Below are positions 1-8,615 of a stretch of 64,000 nucleotides of DNA, piece after piece (the first letter of the stretch is position 1; each line of letters starts with the position of its first letter). This stretch comes from Carbonatibacter sp965199245 (GTDB lineage Bacteria > Pseudomonadota > Alphaproteobacteria > Kiloniellales > Kiloniellaceae). The notes beneath the pieces are model-generated. The model did not search any database, was not told where the DNA came from, and was given only the letters and a program-made list of their open reading frames with translations. The stretch covers positions 248,001 through 312,000 of the forward strand of contig CBDAQP010000001.1 in NCBI GenBank assembly GCA_965199245.1. Direction: 5' to 3'. A program made the translations under genes and the position numbers.

Positions 1-20
1 GCCGGATTTTCTGTCCAGAC

Positions 21-2975
21 ATGCTCTTCGTTTGTGCCTGTGTTGACGATTGTGCCCGTGTTGACAATGCGCTAAAGAGGAAAAAAGCTGCCTTTTTAGC
101 CCGTCAGCAGGAAAGACCGGACATCACGGTGCAACAGACAACAGGACAGGATATTTTGTTGCCGCAGGCCCCGGTGCTGTTGGCGGGCGCGGGCTTTTCC
201 GTTTGGGTTTCGCCGGATGGGGAAAGCGAACGACTGGGACATGATGATCCGGGGCATGATGATCTGGTCACACGGATTGCCGATAGCCCGCCCCTGCTGT
301 GTCATCGGCCCGCGACGGTGCAGCGTTTGGGCGTGGTGCCTTTTGCGTGTTACGATGTTCTGGAACTGATGGCCTTTACGCACCCCGGAGCATCCTGCGT
401 TCCCACCCCACGCGGATTGGCGGCATTTTGGGGATTACCGGAACCCGACAGCCCCGAAGATGCCGCCCTGGTCATTTTGGACGCAACGACGCGGTTGTTG
501 CGTGAGCTTGCAGCGCGGGAAGGCGACTCAGGGGGGGGCGACTCAGGGGGGGGCGACTCACGGGCCGCTGGCATTGCCCGTAACATGATGGCGGGCGGTT
601 GGCTGTGGGGGCCAGCGGTTCTGGATGCGCTGGGCGCGGACGACCCCCACCGTGCCGACCTCCGACCATCGGCGGGCTTGCGGGTCTGGGAACGACTTGA
701 GGACTGGCAGGACACGGCCCCCGAAACGGCCCCCGGACAGGATAGCGTTTGCCCAACGGCGGCGCGTCAGCACTTGGGCCGTCTGCTGGGTGACGGGGCG
801 GAGCACCGCCAACAGCAGAGCGATTTCACGGCAGCCGTGGCCCGGGCCTTCGCCCCGCGACAGGTGGCGGGTGAACCGAATATTATCCTGGCAGAGGCCG
901 GAACCGGGATTGGAAAGACCCTGGGCTATATTGCCCCTGCCAGCCTGTGGACAGCGCAAAACGAGGCCCCAGTGTGGTTGTCAACCTATACCCGCAACCT
1001 TCAGACCCAAATTGACAGCGAACTTGATCGTCTCTATCCCCGGGACAAGAAAAAAAAGGTCGTCATCCGCAAAGGGCGTGAAAATTACCTCTGCCTGCTG
1101 AATTTGGAGGACGCGACCCAACGACTGCCCACCGCCCCACAGGATGCGGTTGCCGTCGGTTTAATGGGTCGGTGGGCCGCACAGACCAGAAACGGGGATA
1201 TGGTCGGCGGTGATTTTCCCGGCTGGCTGGTTGATCTGATGGGCGTGCGCCAGACATTGGGTCTGACAGATCGGCGGGGGGAGTGTTTATCAAGTTCCTG
1301 TCCGCATTATCGCCGCTGTTTTATCGAACGCAATATCAGAAACGCCCGCCGGGCCGATATTGTGGTTGCCAATCACGCGCTGGTGCTGACACAGGCCGCA
1401 ACGGGGGACGGCACCCTGCCCACGCATTATGTTTTTGACGAAGGCCATCATCTTTTCGATGCGGCGGATTCGGCTTTTTGTACGCAGCTTTCGGCATTGG
1501 ACGCACAGGACTTGCGGCGATGGCTGGTGGGGGATGACACCACGCGCACAGGACGGGCGCGCGGTTTGAAAAGACGCCTTGAAGACGTCACCGCCAGCGA
1601 CAGCCAGAGCGCGGACTACGTTGCAGAGATTCAACAGGCCGCAACGCGGGGCCTGATCGGCACGGGGTGGGCCAATCGGCTCAACGACCAGACCCCCAAA
1701 GGCCCGATGGAAAAATTTTTAGCCCAGGTGCAGGCACAGGTTCTGGCCCGCACCACCGACAGTCCCTATTCACTGGAAACCACAACGCATCCGCCTACCC
1801 CCGGAGTGCTGGACAGTGCCGCAGATCTCAAAAACGCACTTAAAAAACTCCTCACCCCCGTTGCGGGGTTGTGTCACAGGCTGGATCAGCGTCTGGATGA
1901 AGACGCCGCCGCACTCGAGAGCAATAGCCGGCGCAAAATCGAGTCAACAACCCGCGTTCTCACCCAGCGCGTCCGCGTCCCGCTGGAGACGTGGATTTCC
2001 ATGCTTGATGCGCTCAAAGACGGTACCCCCGAAGACTTCACGGATTGGCTCTGCATCACCCGTGCAAACGGGCGCGACTATGACCTTGGCCTCTACCGCC
2101 ATTGGGTTGATCCCATGCGCCCCTTTGCCGCGACCCTTCTGTCACAGGCCCATGGGGTAGTGATTACCTCTGCGACCCTTACAAGTGGGCAGGGGGGGGC
2201 AAGAGACGGAGGCACAGGAGACGGGAGGCAAGATGCCACGACAACAGAACAGGACACCGGACAAGACGGCTGGGCACGCGACTGGGCGGGGGCGGAACAG
2301 CGCAGTGGCACGGTCTGGTTGCCCAATCACCCGACGCGGGTGCGTTTTGCCTCCCCTTACGACTATGGGGAACAGACGCGGGTTCTGATTATCAACGACC
2401 TGCACAAAAATAACATGGCCCAGGTTGCCGCCGCCTATCGCGAACTGTTCCTCGCCGCCGACGGGGGCGCGTTGGGGTTATTTACCGCCATCGCCCGCCT
2501 CCGCGCCGTTCATGCCCGGATCACCGCCCCCCTCGATACCGCAGGGATTCCGCTTTATGCCCAACATATTGACGGGATGAACACCACAACACTCATTGAT
2601 ATTTTCAGGGCCGAACGCAAGTCCTGCCTGCTGGGAACCGATGCCGTGCGCGACGGGGTTGATGTCCCCGGTGATTCGTTGCGGCTGATTGTTTTTGATC
2701 GCGTTCCCTGGCCCCGCCCGACCATCGCACACAAAGCCCGCAAAGCCCGATTTGGCGGCAGTGCCTATACCGATAGCCTCACGCGGCTCAAACTGAAACA
2801 AGCCTACGGACGGCTGGTGCGGCGGGAAAGCGACCGGGGCGTTTTTGTTTTGCTCGATTCTATGTTGCCGACCCGTCTGGGCAACGCCTTCCCCCCCGCT
2901 GTCACACCGCAACGCCTCGGCATTGCCGAGGCCATCACAGTCACCCGCGACTTTTTGACGACAGCTGTTTTATAG
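21..2975 (+). CDS. DinG/XPD-like ATP-dependent DNA helicase
   Basis: Superfamily 2 iron-sulphur helicase of the DinG/XPD type, probably acting in DNA repair or replication-fork maintenance. The Walker A motif GTGIGKT is near residue 295. Cysteines near residue 358 and in the segment ECLSSSCPHYRRC (about 422-434) are positioned as the 4Fe-4S ligands. The DEGH box (FDEGHH) is near 472, and motif VI (QAYGRLVRR) is near 928. The N-terminal 280 residues form the extra domain seen in alphaproteobacterial members. The frame is open to the window edge, so the true start could lie upstream of base 1. Two oddities are visible: a tandem GGGDS repeat at about residues 170-182, built on two runs of eight G, and another low-complexity insert near residues 725-760 (TGDGRQ, TTEQDTGQDG). 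Family assignment is firm; the exact substrate is not. Confidence 0.9.
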   Translation: MLFVCACVDDCARVDNALKRKKAAFLARQQERPDITVQQTTGQDILLPQAPVLLAGAGFSVWVSPDGESERLGHDDPGHDDLVTRIADSPPLLCHRPATVQRLGVVPFACYDVLELMAFTHPGASCVPTPRGLAAFWGLPEPDSPEDAALVILDATTRLLRELAAREGDSGGGDSGGGDSRAAGIARNMMAGGWLWGPAVLDALGADDPHRADLRPSAGLRVWERLEDWQDTAPETAPGQDSVCPTAARQHLGRLLGDGAEHRQQQSDFTAAVARAFAPRQVAGEPNIILAEAGTGIGKTLGYIAPASLWTAQNEAPVWLSTYTRNLQTQIDSELDRLYPRDKKKKVVIRKGRENYLCLLNLEDATQRLPTAPQDAVAVGLMGRWAAQTRNGDMVGGDFPGWLVDLMGVRQTLGLTDRRGECLSSSCPHYRRCFIERNIRNARRADIVVANHALVLTQAATGDGTLPTHYVFDEGHHLFDAADSAFCTQLSALDAQDLRRWLVGDDTTRTGRARGLKRRLEDVTASDSQSADYVAEIQQAATRGLIGTGWANRLNDQTPKGPMEKFLAQVQAQVLARTTDSPYSLETTTHPPTPGVLDSAADLKNALKKLLTPVAGLCHRLDQRLDEDAAALESNSRRKIESTTRVLTQRVRVPLETWISMLDALKDGTPEDFTDWLCITRANGRDYDLGLYRHWVDPMRPFAATLLSQAHGVVITSATLTSGQGGARDGGTGDGRQDATTTEQDTGQDGWARDWAGAEQRSGTVWLPNHPTRVRFASPYDYGEQTRVLIINDLHKNNMAQVAAAYRELFLAADGGALGLFTAIARLRAVHARITAPLDTAGIPLYAQHIDGMNTTTLIDIFRAERKSCLLGTDAVRDGVDVPGDSLRLIVFDRVPWPRPTIAHKARKARFGGSAYTDSLTRLKLKQAYGRLVRRESDRGVFVLLDSMLPTRLGNAFPPAVTPQRLGIAEAITVTRDFLTTAVL

Positions 2976-3058
2976 CGGGATCGTGCGCAAATTTTTTCTT
3001 GCATTGTCTTTTTTCTTGCATTGTCCGCATGTCAGGATTAAACGTGGCCCGCAGTGAG

Positions 3059-3135
3059 CGGGGAGTAGCGCAGCCTGGTAGCGCACCTGTTTTGGGTACA
3101 GGGGGTCGGAGGTTCGAATCCTCTCTCCCCGACCA
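3059..3135 (+). tRNA. tRNA-Pro (anticodon TGG)
   Basis: A full cloverleaf can be folded. The acceptor arm is CGGGGAG/CTCCCCG. The D arm is GCGC/GCGC. The anticodon stem CCTGT/ACAGG closes the loop TTTGGGT, giving anticodon TGG. The T arm is GGAGG-TTCGAAT-CCTCT. The discriminator A is followed by an encoded CCA. A tRNA-Pro just upstream of rplU-rpmA-obgE is a common alphaproteobacterial arrangement. Confidence 0.96.
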
Positions 3136-3300
3136 CTGAAAAACCCCATGAGATACGGAAAAGCCCCGTGAGATACGGAAAAACCCCATGATAAAGACAC
3201 AGTGAGATACTGAAAAAAACCCGTGAGATAAAGAGCCGGACGGGAAAAGAGCCGGTCAAAAGTTGCCCGTGTAAAAAAGCTGTCCGTGTAAAATGGCTTG
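3136..3300. repeat. Degenerate 20-bp tandem repeats between tRNA-Pro and rplU
   Basis: Directly after the tRNA come four imperfect copies of a unit reading roughly AAAACCCCATGAGATACGG (3137-3235). They are followed by two copies of a CCGTGTAAAA motif at about 3268-3294. No coding potential is visible. The function is unknown; the copies look like slippage-generated repeats. Confidence 0.7.
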
Positions 3301-3339
3301 ACTCACCCGTGCGGTCGGATATAGTCCGCCCCTGTTCGG

Positions 3340-3364
3340 AATCGGGACAGTTCCCGATTTTTTT
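3340..3364 (+). terminator. Hairpin with U-tract ahead of rplU
   Basis: AATCGGGA (3340-3347) pairs with TCCCGATT (3352-3359) around a CAGT loop, followed by a run of T to 3364. It could end the tRNA-Pro transcript or act as an attenuator in the rplU leader, which begins about 70 bp later. Ribosomal protein L21 operons are known to carry leaders in other bacteria, but nothing here distinguishes the two roles. Confidence 0.6.
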
Positions 3365-3435
3365 GATCTATGCGCCCTCCGGTTGTCTTGCCGGGGTGGC
3401 GTCGTTTTCTTATCAATAGCTTGAGTGACCGAAAA

Positions 3436-3753
3436 ATGTTTGCAGTAATCAAAACAGGTGGCAAACAGTACAAAGTTCGCAAGGACGACGTGCTTGTCAT
3501 CGAAAAAATTGACGCAGAGGCCGGAGCCTCCGTTGATTTTAACGACGTGCTGATGATCGGTGACGGTGAGACAGCAACCATAGGTGCGCCCCTCGTCGGC
3601 GGTGCCGTGGTCAGGGCTGATGTGGTTGAGCAGACGCGCGGTGACAAGGTTGTCGTCTTCAAGAAAAAGCGTCGGAAAAACTATCGCCGCAAAAACGGCC
3701 ATCGCCAGCACCTCAGCGTCATCAAAGTAACCGCTATTGCGTCCGGCACATAA
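3436..3753 (+). CDS. rplU: 50S ribosomal protein L21
   Basis: A 105-residue L21 protein of the large ribosomal subunit, where it contacts 23S rRNA. It begins MFAVIKTGGKQYKV, the invariant family N-terminus, so the ATG at 3436 is used. The open frame extends upstream to 3370 but that extension is not L21-like. The basic segment FKKKRRKNYRRKNGHRQ near residues 75-92 is the rRNA-binding region. It is followed 22 bp downstream by rpmA, as in nearly all bacteria, and is expected to be co-transcribed with rpmA. Confidence 0.97.
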   Translation: MFAVIKTGGKQYKVRKDDVLVIEKIDAEAGASVDFNDVLMIGDGETATIGAPLVGGAVVRADVVEQTRGDKVVVFKKKRRKNYRRKNGHRQHLSVIKVTAIASGT

Positions 3754-3775
3754 CCGCGAATGAGGAGTATCTTTC

Positions 3776-4033
3776 ATGGCTCATAAAAAAGCAGGCGGGA
3801 GTTCGCGCAACGGTCGTGACTCGGCAGGCCGTCGCCTTGGCGTCAAGAAATTTGGCGGCGAGGCTGTTCTTCCCGGACATATCATTGTCCGCCAGCGCGG
3901 CACAAAATTCCACCCCGGCGAAAACGTCGGCATTGGCAAGGATCACACCCTCTTTGCCACCGCCTCAGGCGCAGTTGTCTTTCGCAAGCGCGCAGGGGGA
4001 CGGCAATATATTTCGGTTCAGCCCGCCGCCTGA
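3776..4033 (+). CDS. rpmA: 50S ribosomal protein L27
   Basis: An 85-residue L27 whose N-terminal tail reaches the peptidyl transferase centre. The conserved start MAHKKAGGSSRNGRDS is present, so there is no Firmicute-type cleaved extension. A GAGGAG ribosome-binding site lies about 10 bp before the ATG. A strong terminator follows the gene, so rplU-rpmA probably forms one unit, with obgE either read through or separately started. Confidence 0.97.
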   Translation: MAHKKAGGSSRNGRDSAGRRLGVKKFGGEAVLPGHIIVRQRGTKFHPGENVGIGKDHTLFATASGAVVFRKRAGGRQYISVQPAA

Positions 4034-4051
4034 GCGCAGAACAGCGTCATC

Positions 4052-4085
4052 AAAAGGGGAAGTGGCCTGCGCCATTTCCCCTTTT
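4052..4085 (+). terminator. Rho-independent terminator after rpmA
   Basis: A 15-bp stem with one G-U pair: AAAAGGGGAAGTGGC (4052-4066) pairs with GCCATTTCCCCTTTT (4071-4085) around a CTGC loop, ending in T. It sits between rpmA and obgE. Confidence 0.85.
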
Positions 4086-4106
4086 TGTGTGGAGTAAGCG
4101 AGAACG

Positions 4107-5132
4107 ATGAAATTTCTCGACGAAGTGAAAATTTTTGTCAAAAGCGGGCGGGGCGGACATGGCTGTACCTCTTTCCGGCGTGAGAAATTTATCGAATTTG
4201 GCGGCCCCAATGGGGGCGATGGGGGCAAAGGGGGTGATGTCATCCTCGAAACAGTTAATAATCTCAATACCTTAATAGATTTTCGCTATGCCCAGCATTT
4301 CAAGGCCCGCCCGGGGGAAAATGGCAAGGGACGCGACATGACGGGCGCAGGTGCAAAGGATCTGGTCATCAAGGTTCCGGTTGGAACCGTTGTGTGCGAC
4401 GACTCAGGCGATGTTGAACTGGCTGACCTGCGCGAAGAGGGCCAACGCGTCACACTCTGTCGGGGGGGGGATGGCGGATGGGGCAACAGCCGCTTTAAAA
4501 CATCGACCAACCGCGCCCCGCGCCGTTGTGATCCCGGTCATCCCGGCGAAGAACGCTGGGTCTGGTTGCGGCTCAAACTCATTGCCGATGCGGGGTTGGT
4601 CGGTTTGCCCAATGCGGGCAAGTCAACCTTTTTATCCTGCGTGTCACGGGCGCGCCCGAAAATTGCCGACTATCCCTTTACGACCACGCATCCCAACCTT
4701 GGTGTCCTGTCCCACCGGGGGCAGGAATTTGTTCTCGCCGATGTGCCGGGCCTCATCGCAGGGGCCAGCGCGGGGCTGGGGCTGGGGACGCGGTTTCTGG
4801 GACATATCGAACGTTGCCGGACGCTGTTGCAGCTCATCGATGTCACCTCGGAAGATTTCGCCCACGACTATCAAACCGTGCGGACGGAACTGGAAAAATA
4901 TGGGCAGGGGCTGAGTGAAAAGCCCTTTGTTCTCGCCATGACCAAGGTTGATTCGCTCGATGGGAACCGCGTCAAAATCTGCGAAGACACCTTAAAAGAC
5001 CTGTCGGGACACGATACTGTTTACGCCCTGTCTGCCCCGCTGGGTCAAGGCATCGAGGCTGTTCTCGGGGCCTTGCTCCGGCGCATCAATGAACAGCAAC
5101 ACGACCACACAGAACAGGCCCCGCCCCTGTAA
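4107..5132 (+). CDS. obgE: Obg family GTPase
   Basis: A ribosome-assembly GTPase of 341 residues, the normal length for the short alphaproteobacterial form. The glycine-rich Obg fold covers residues 1-158 (GRGGHGC, GGPNGGDGGKGGD). The G domain follows, with G1 GLPNAGKST at 166-174, switch II DVPG at 212-215 and a TKVD G4 motif near 278. There is a GGAG ribosome-binding site about 14 bp before the ATG. A run of nine G (4462-4470) lies inside the Obg domain and encodes part of CRGGDGGWG. The gene is followed closely by proB. Confidence 0.96.
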   Translation: MKFLDEVKIFVKSGRGGHGCTSFRREKFIEFGGPNGGDGGKGGDVILETVNNLNTLIDFRYAQHFKARPGENGKGRDMTGAGAKDLVIKVPVGTVVCDDSGDVELADLREEGQRVTLCRGGDGGWGNSRFKTSTNRAPRRCDPGHPGEERWVWLRLKLIADAGLVGLPNAGKSTFLSCVSRARPKIADYPFTTTHPNLGVLSHRGQEFVLADVPGLIAGASAGLGLGTRFLGHIERCRTLLQLIDVTSEDFAHDYQTVRTELEKYGQGLSEKPFVLAMTKVDSLDGNRVKICEDTLKDLSGHDTVYALSAPLGQGIEAVLGALLRRINEQQHDHTEQAPPL

Positions 5133-5145
5133 AGGCCCCGCACGC

Positions 5146-6270
5146 ATGACCACGCCCGCCGATTTTTTGAATGACGCCCGCCGCCTTGTAATCAAGGTCG
5201 GCTCTGCCCTGTTGGTCAACACAGACACGGGCCGGCCACGGCAGGAGTGGCTGGCGGCCCTCTGTGCAGAACTGGCCCGCTATCGCGCCAAAGGTGTCGA
5301 GGTTGTCATCGTCTCGTCAGGGGCCATTGCGATGGGGCGTTTTCATCTGAATTTGAGGCGTGAGGGGCTGAAACTTCCCGAAAAGCAGGCGGCGGCGGCA
5401 ACGGGGCAGGTGTTACTGGCCCGGGCGTGGCAGGATGCACTGGCCCCGCACGGTTTGACCCTGTCGCAGGTTCTGTTGATCCTTGACGATACCGAAGAAC
5501 GGCGGCGGCATCTCAATGCCCGCAACACGCTTCATACCTTGCTCTCGCTCGGGACGATTCCCGTCATTAACGAAAATGATACCGTTGGCACATCGGAAAT
5601 CCGTTTTGGTGATAATGACCGCCTCGCGGCGCGTGTGGCGGTGATGATTGATGCGGATCTTCTGGTTTTGTTGTCCGATATTGATGGTCTCTATAGCGCA
5701 GACCCGGGAAAAAATCCCGATGCCCGTTTTATCCCCGTCATCCCCGAGCTGACCCCCGATATCGAGGCAATGGCGGGGCAGGCGGCCTCCGGCCTCAGTA
5801 CGGGCGGCATGGTGACAAAGCTGGCCGCCGCCCGCATTGCAGTCAGTGCCGGAACCCACATGATTATTGCAGACGGGCGCAAAAACAGCCCCCTGCGCTC
5901 TGTTGAAGAACAGGGCCGGGCCTCTGTCTTTGTCGCCGGAATCGAACCGGGAACCGCGCGCAAACGCTATATTGCCGGAACCCTGAAACCATCGGGCGCG
6001 CTTTACCTCGACAGTGGGGCCATCGCGGCACTCAAGGCGGGAAAGTCACTGTTGCCCGTTGGGGTGACACAGATAACAGGCGATTTTCTGCGCGGCGATG
6101 CGATCCGCCTGCTGACCCCCGACGGGCAGGAAATCGCCCGGGGCATCAGTGCCTATGACAAAAGCGATGCCCGGCAGATCATCGGTCATCGTTCCGATGA
6201 GATTGCGCTGATTCTGGGCTATGACGGGCGGGATGAAATCATCCACCGTGACGATCTGGTGCTGTTGTGA
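5146..6270 (+). CDS. proB: Glutamate 5-kinase
   Basis: Catalyses ATP-dependent phosphorylation of glutamate, the first step of proline synthesis, in the cytoplasm. The amino-acid kinase domain (residues about 10-260) has LVIKVGSALL, the glycine motif VVIVSSGAIAMG and the substrate loop INENDTV. A PUA domain occupies the C-terminal 100 residues. The ATG at 5146 gives 374 residues, the family length; the upstream ATG at 5089 lies inside obgE. The 3' end overlaps the convergent mobA by 32 bp. proA is not adjacent. Confidence 0.95.
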   Translation: MTTPADFLNDARRLVIKVGSALLVNTDTGRPRQEWLAALCAELARYRAKGVEVVIVSSGAIAMGRFHLNLRREGLKLPEKQAAAATGQVLLARAWQDALAPHGLTLSQVLLILDDTEERRRHLNARNTLHTLLSLGTIPVINENDTVGTSEIRFGDNDRLAARVAVMIDADLLVLLSDIDGLYSADPGKNPDARFIPVIPELTPDIEAMAGQAASGLSTGGMVTKLAAARIAVSAGTHMIIADGRKNSPLRSVEEQGRASVFVAGIEPGTARKRYIAGTLKPSGALYLDSGAIAALKAGKSLLPVGVTQITGDFLRGDAIRLLTPDGQEIARGISAYDKSDARQIIGHRSDEIALILGYDGRDEIIHRDDLVLL

Positions 6271-6907
6271 AAGGGCGCAAGGTCTCTGCCATCTGCGCGA
6301 GGTCTTCGGGTGTGTTGGCATTGAAAAAGGGATCGCGGGCCTGTCCCTTCACCTGCTGATCGGGGAAAGCGACCTCCACCACCCCGTGACGGGCTGTCCA
6401 GTGATTCACCTTACGCAGGCCGTCATCAACCACCGCACGGCGCAGATCATCGCGCAGAGCCACAGGCCACAACGCCGTCACCGGATTTGTGCGCCCCCGC
6501 GAAGAGGCCACGGCAAGCGGTGTCGCACAGCCCCCGGTTGCGGCCAGAAAATCAGCCACCAGCGTTGCGGGAATAAAGGGGCCATCACAGGGCACGGTGA
6601 CGATTGCCGCGATGTCGGGACGGTGGGCCGCCGCCCAATCCAGCCCCGCCAAAACCCCCGCCAGCGGCCCGGGATGGTTGGGAAGATCATCGGGGACAAT
6701 AGGCAGGCCAAAGTGCTCAAAGCGCGCGGGATCACCATTGGCATTGAGCACAAGACCGGAAACCTGTGGACGGGTGCGGGCGATCAGATGATCCAGCAAG
6801 GTCGCCCCGTCATAAACCAGAAGCCCCTTGTCCCCGCCCCCCATACGCCGGGCCAGACCCCCCGCCAGTATCACACCGAGTATCTGCCCACACGAGAGAT
6901 CAGACAT
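6239..6907 (-). CDS. mobA: Molybdenum cofactor guanylyltransferase
   Basis: Attaches GMP to molybdopterin to make the MGD cofactor used by formate dehydrogenases and related enzymes. The nucleotidyltransferase signature LAGGLARRMGGGDKGL is at residues about 15-30 from the chosen start (MSDLSCGQ), and the metal-binding PCD motif (TVPCDGPF) is near residue 103. The start at 6907 overlaps the fdhD stop by 8 bp. This suggests one transcript reading fdhD-mobA, consistent with a shared role in molybdenum or tungsten enzymes. Confidence 0.93.
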   Translation of the reverse strand: MSDLSCGQILGVILAGGLARRMGGGDKGLLVYDGATLLDHLIARTRPQVSGLVLNANGDPARFEHFGLPIVPDDLPNHPGPLAGVLAGLDWAAAHRPDIAAIVTVPCDGPFIPATLVADFLAATGGCATPLAVASSRGRTNPVTALWPVALRDDLRRAVVDDGLRKVNHWTARHGVVEVAFPDQQVKGQARDPFFNANTPEDLAQMAETLRPFTTAPDRHGG

Positions 6908-7760
6908 CGCGCACAATCCGTTCACGCCCGGACAGCACAATAAACCGCCGCCCCTTGGCCCGCCCCAGCATGGTCAGGCCCGCTGTGCGGGCCAGATCAA
7001 CCCCCCAGGCCGTAAAGCCGGAGCGGGAGATCAGAACAGGAATGCCCATCTGAACCGTTTTGATGACCATTTCCGAGGTCAATCGCCCTGTGGTGAAGAA
7101 AATCTTGTCTGCGGTGTCGAGTTTTTTGAGGAAAAGATAACCCGCAATCTTATCAACCGCATTATGACGCCCGACATCCTCAAAATAAACCAGCGGGCGG
7201 TTTTGCACGCACAAGACGCAGCCATGAATGGCCCCTGCCTTGTAATAGAGGCTGGGCGCGGCACTGATTTTACGGCTCAGGTCATCAAACCATGACCGGT
7301 AGAGTTTCGCCGGGGGCAAGGTGACGGTTTCAAATTTTTCCATCATGTCACCGAACAGGGTTCCCTGGGCGCACCCGGAGGTCGTGATCTTTTTTTTCAG
7401 CTTTTCCTGGTAGTCGGTTTCGCGTTCTGTACGCACCACGACTGTTTCCAGGTCTTCATCGACCTCGATCGCCGTCACCACATCATCAGGGCGGAGCATA
7501 TTCTGATTGAGCAGATAGCCCACCGCAAGATAATCGGGATAGTCCCAAATCGTCATCATGGTCACAATTTCCTGCCCGTTCAGAAACAGGGTCAGGGGGC
7601 GTTCAACCACAACCGGAATTTCAATGCTCCGGCCCGTTTCGTCTTCGACCACTGTCGGACGGGTCAGGGCCGCGTGATCGGGATCGGGGCGGAGCAGATA
7701 ATCACCCAGTAACGCCGGATCCTGTTTGGGCGTGGCACGGGCCTGTTGTTTTGTCGTCAT
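6900..7760 (-). CDS. fdhD: Formate dehydrogenase accessory sulfurtransferase
   Basis: FdhD transfers sulphur from IscS to the molybdenum cofactor of formate dehydrogenase. The sequence has the family blocks ERPLTLFLNGQ, a GCAQG loop (only one of the two cysteines of the E. coli CxxC loop, as in many homologues), YKAGAIHGC and EDVGRHNAVDKI. The ATG at 7760 is chosen because AAGG sits 6 bp before it. Upstream in-frame ATGs at 7784 and 7832 are possible but lack a ribosome-binding site. It is divergent from the tungstate-type transporter genes and overlaps mobA. Confidence 0.93.
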   Translation of the reverse strand: MTTKQQARATPKQDPALLGDYLLRPDPDHAALTRPTVVEDETGRSIEIPVVVERPLTLFLNGQEIVTMMTIWDYPDYLAVGYLLNQNMLRPDDVVTAIEVDEDLETVVVRTERETDYQEKLKKKITTSGCAQGTLFGDMMEKFETVTLPPAKLYRSWFDDLSRKISAAPSLYYKAGAIHGCVLCVQNRPLVYFEDVGRHNAVDKIAGYLFLKKLDTADKIFFTTGRLTSEMVIKTVQMGIPVLISRSGFTAWGVDLARTAGLTMLGRAKGRRFIVLSGRERIVRDV

Positions 7761-7869
7761 GGCTGACCTTTTTGCTGTGTTCATCGACAAGGTTCTATAG
7801 GTCAATCGCCTTAAAATCAATTTTGCCCGCACTGCAAAAAATGGAAAAAGGCTTCACGGACAGCCTGCG

Positions 7870-7892
7870 CGTTGTTAAAAGTCGGGACAACG
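7870..7892. promoter_or_regulatory. Inverted repeat between fdhD and the ABC transporter
   Basis: CGTTGT (7870-7875) and ACAACG (7887-7892) form an inverted repeat with an 11-bp spacer, 18 bp upstream of the permease start and inside the divergent promoter region. It could be an operator for a molybdate/tungstate-responsive regulator. With the following T-run it could alternatively be a weak attenuator. No regulator gene is adjacent. Confidence 0.3.
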
Positions 7893-7910
7893 ATTTTTTT
7901 CCGGTGAGCG

Positions 7911-8615
7911 ATGAATGATTTTTCACAGGCACTCTGGCTGGCTCTGACTCTGGTTTTGTCGCTTGATTCGGAGCTTTTGGACATTGCGGGCCTGAGCCTG
8001 GGGGTGAGTCTGTCGGCCGTTGGCTTTGCCACCATTCTTGGCCTGCCGTTGGGGACGGCCCTTGCCACCCTGCGCTTTCCGGGGCGCAAGGCTCTGATTA
8101 CGGTGCTGTCCGGTTTGATGGGCCTGCCCCCTGTGGTTGTGGGCCTGAGCGTTTATCTTTTATTGTCGCGCTCCGGCCCTCTGGGTACTCTGGGCCTCCT
8201 CTACACCCCGCAGGCCATGATTATCGCGCAGACTCTTTTGATTATTCCCATCATTGCCTCCCTCGCCCGCCAAACCGCAGATGATCTCTGGAATGAATAC
8301 CGCGAACAGTTGACCTCATTGGGCTGTTCGGCGGCACAGGCCATTCCCGCTCTGCTTTATGATGGACGCTACCGCCTGAGCACGGCTGTACTCGCCGGGT
8401 TCGGGCGCGCCTCTGCGGAGGTCGGAGCAGTCATGATTGTCGGGGGAAATATTGACCATCTGACCCGCGTGATGACCAGTGCGATTGCGCTTGAAACATC
8501 GCGGGGGGAATTGGGGCTGGCTCTTGCACTGGGGATGGTATTGGTTGTGTTGTCTTTTGTCATTAACGCCGCCTCATGGCTGATGCGCGACCATGTGAAA
8601 GACGGCAATCTGTGA
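7911..8615 (+). CDS. tupB: ABC transporter permease, tungstate (TupB) type
   Basis: A 234-residue integral membrane permease with about five hydrophobic segments. The cytoplasmic coupling loop reads GRASAEVGAVMIVGGNI, typical of tungstate/molybdate permeases of the TupB group. It is followed by an ATPase whose start overlaps its stop codon. Tungstate is inferred from family resemblance and from the neighbouring fdhD and mobA. No periplasmic binding protein (TupA) gene is present in the window, so it must be encoded elsewhere or be missing. Confidence 0.8.
   Translation: MNDFSQALWLALTLVLSLDSELLDIAGLSLGVSLSAVGFATILGLPLGTALATLRFPGRKALITVLSGLMGLPPVVVGLSVYLLLSRSGPLGTLGLLYTPQAMIIAQTLLIIPIIASLARQTADDLWNEYREQLTSLGCSAAQAIPALLYDGRYRLSTAVLAGFGRASAEVGAVMIVGGNIDHLTRVMTSAIALETSRGELGLALALGMVLVVLSFVINAASWLMRDHVKDGNL

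Noticed and set aside
3256..3777. Minus-strand frame of 173 codons across rplU
   Set aside because: Antisense to the L21 gene, whose product is unmistakable.
6221..6943. Plus-strand frame of 240 codons
   Set aside because: Antisense to mobA, which has clear catalytic motifs.
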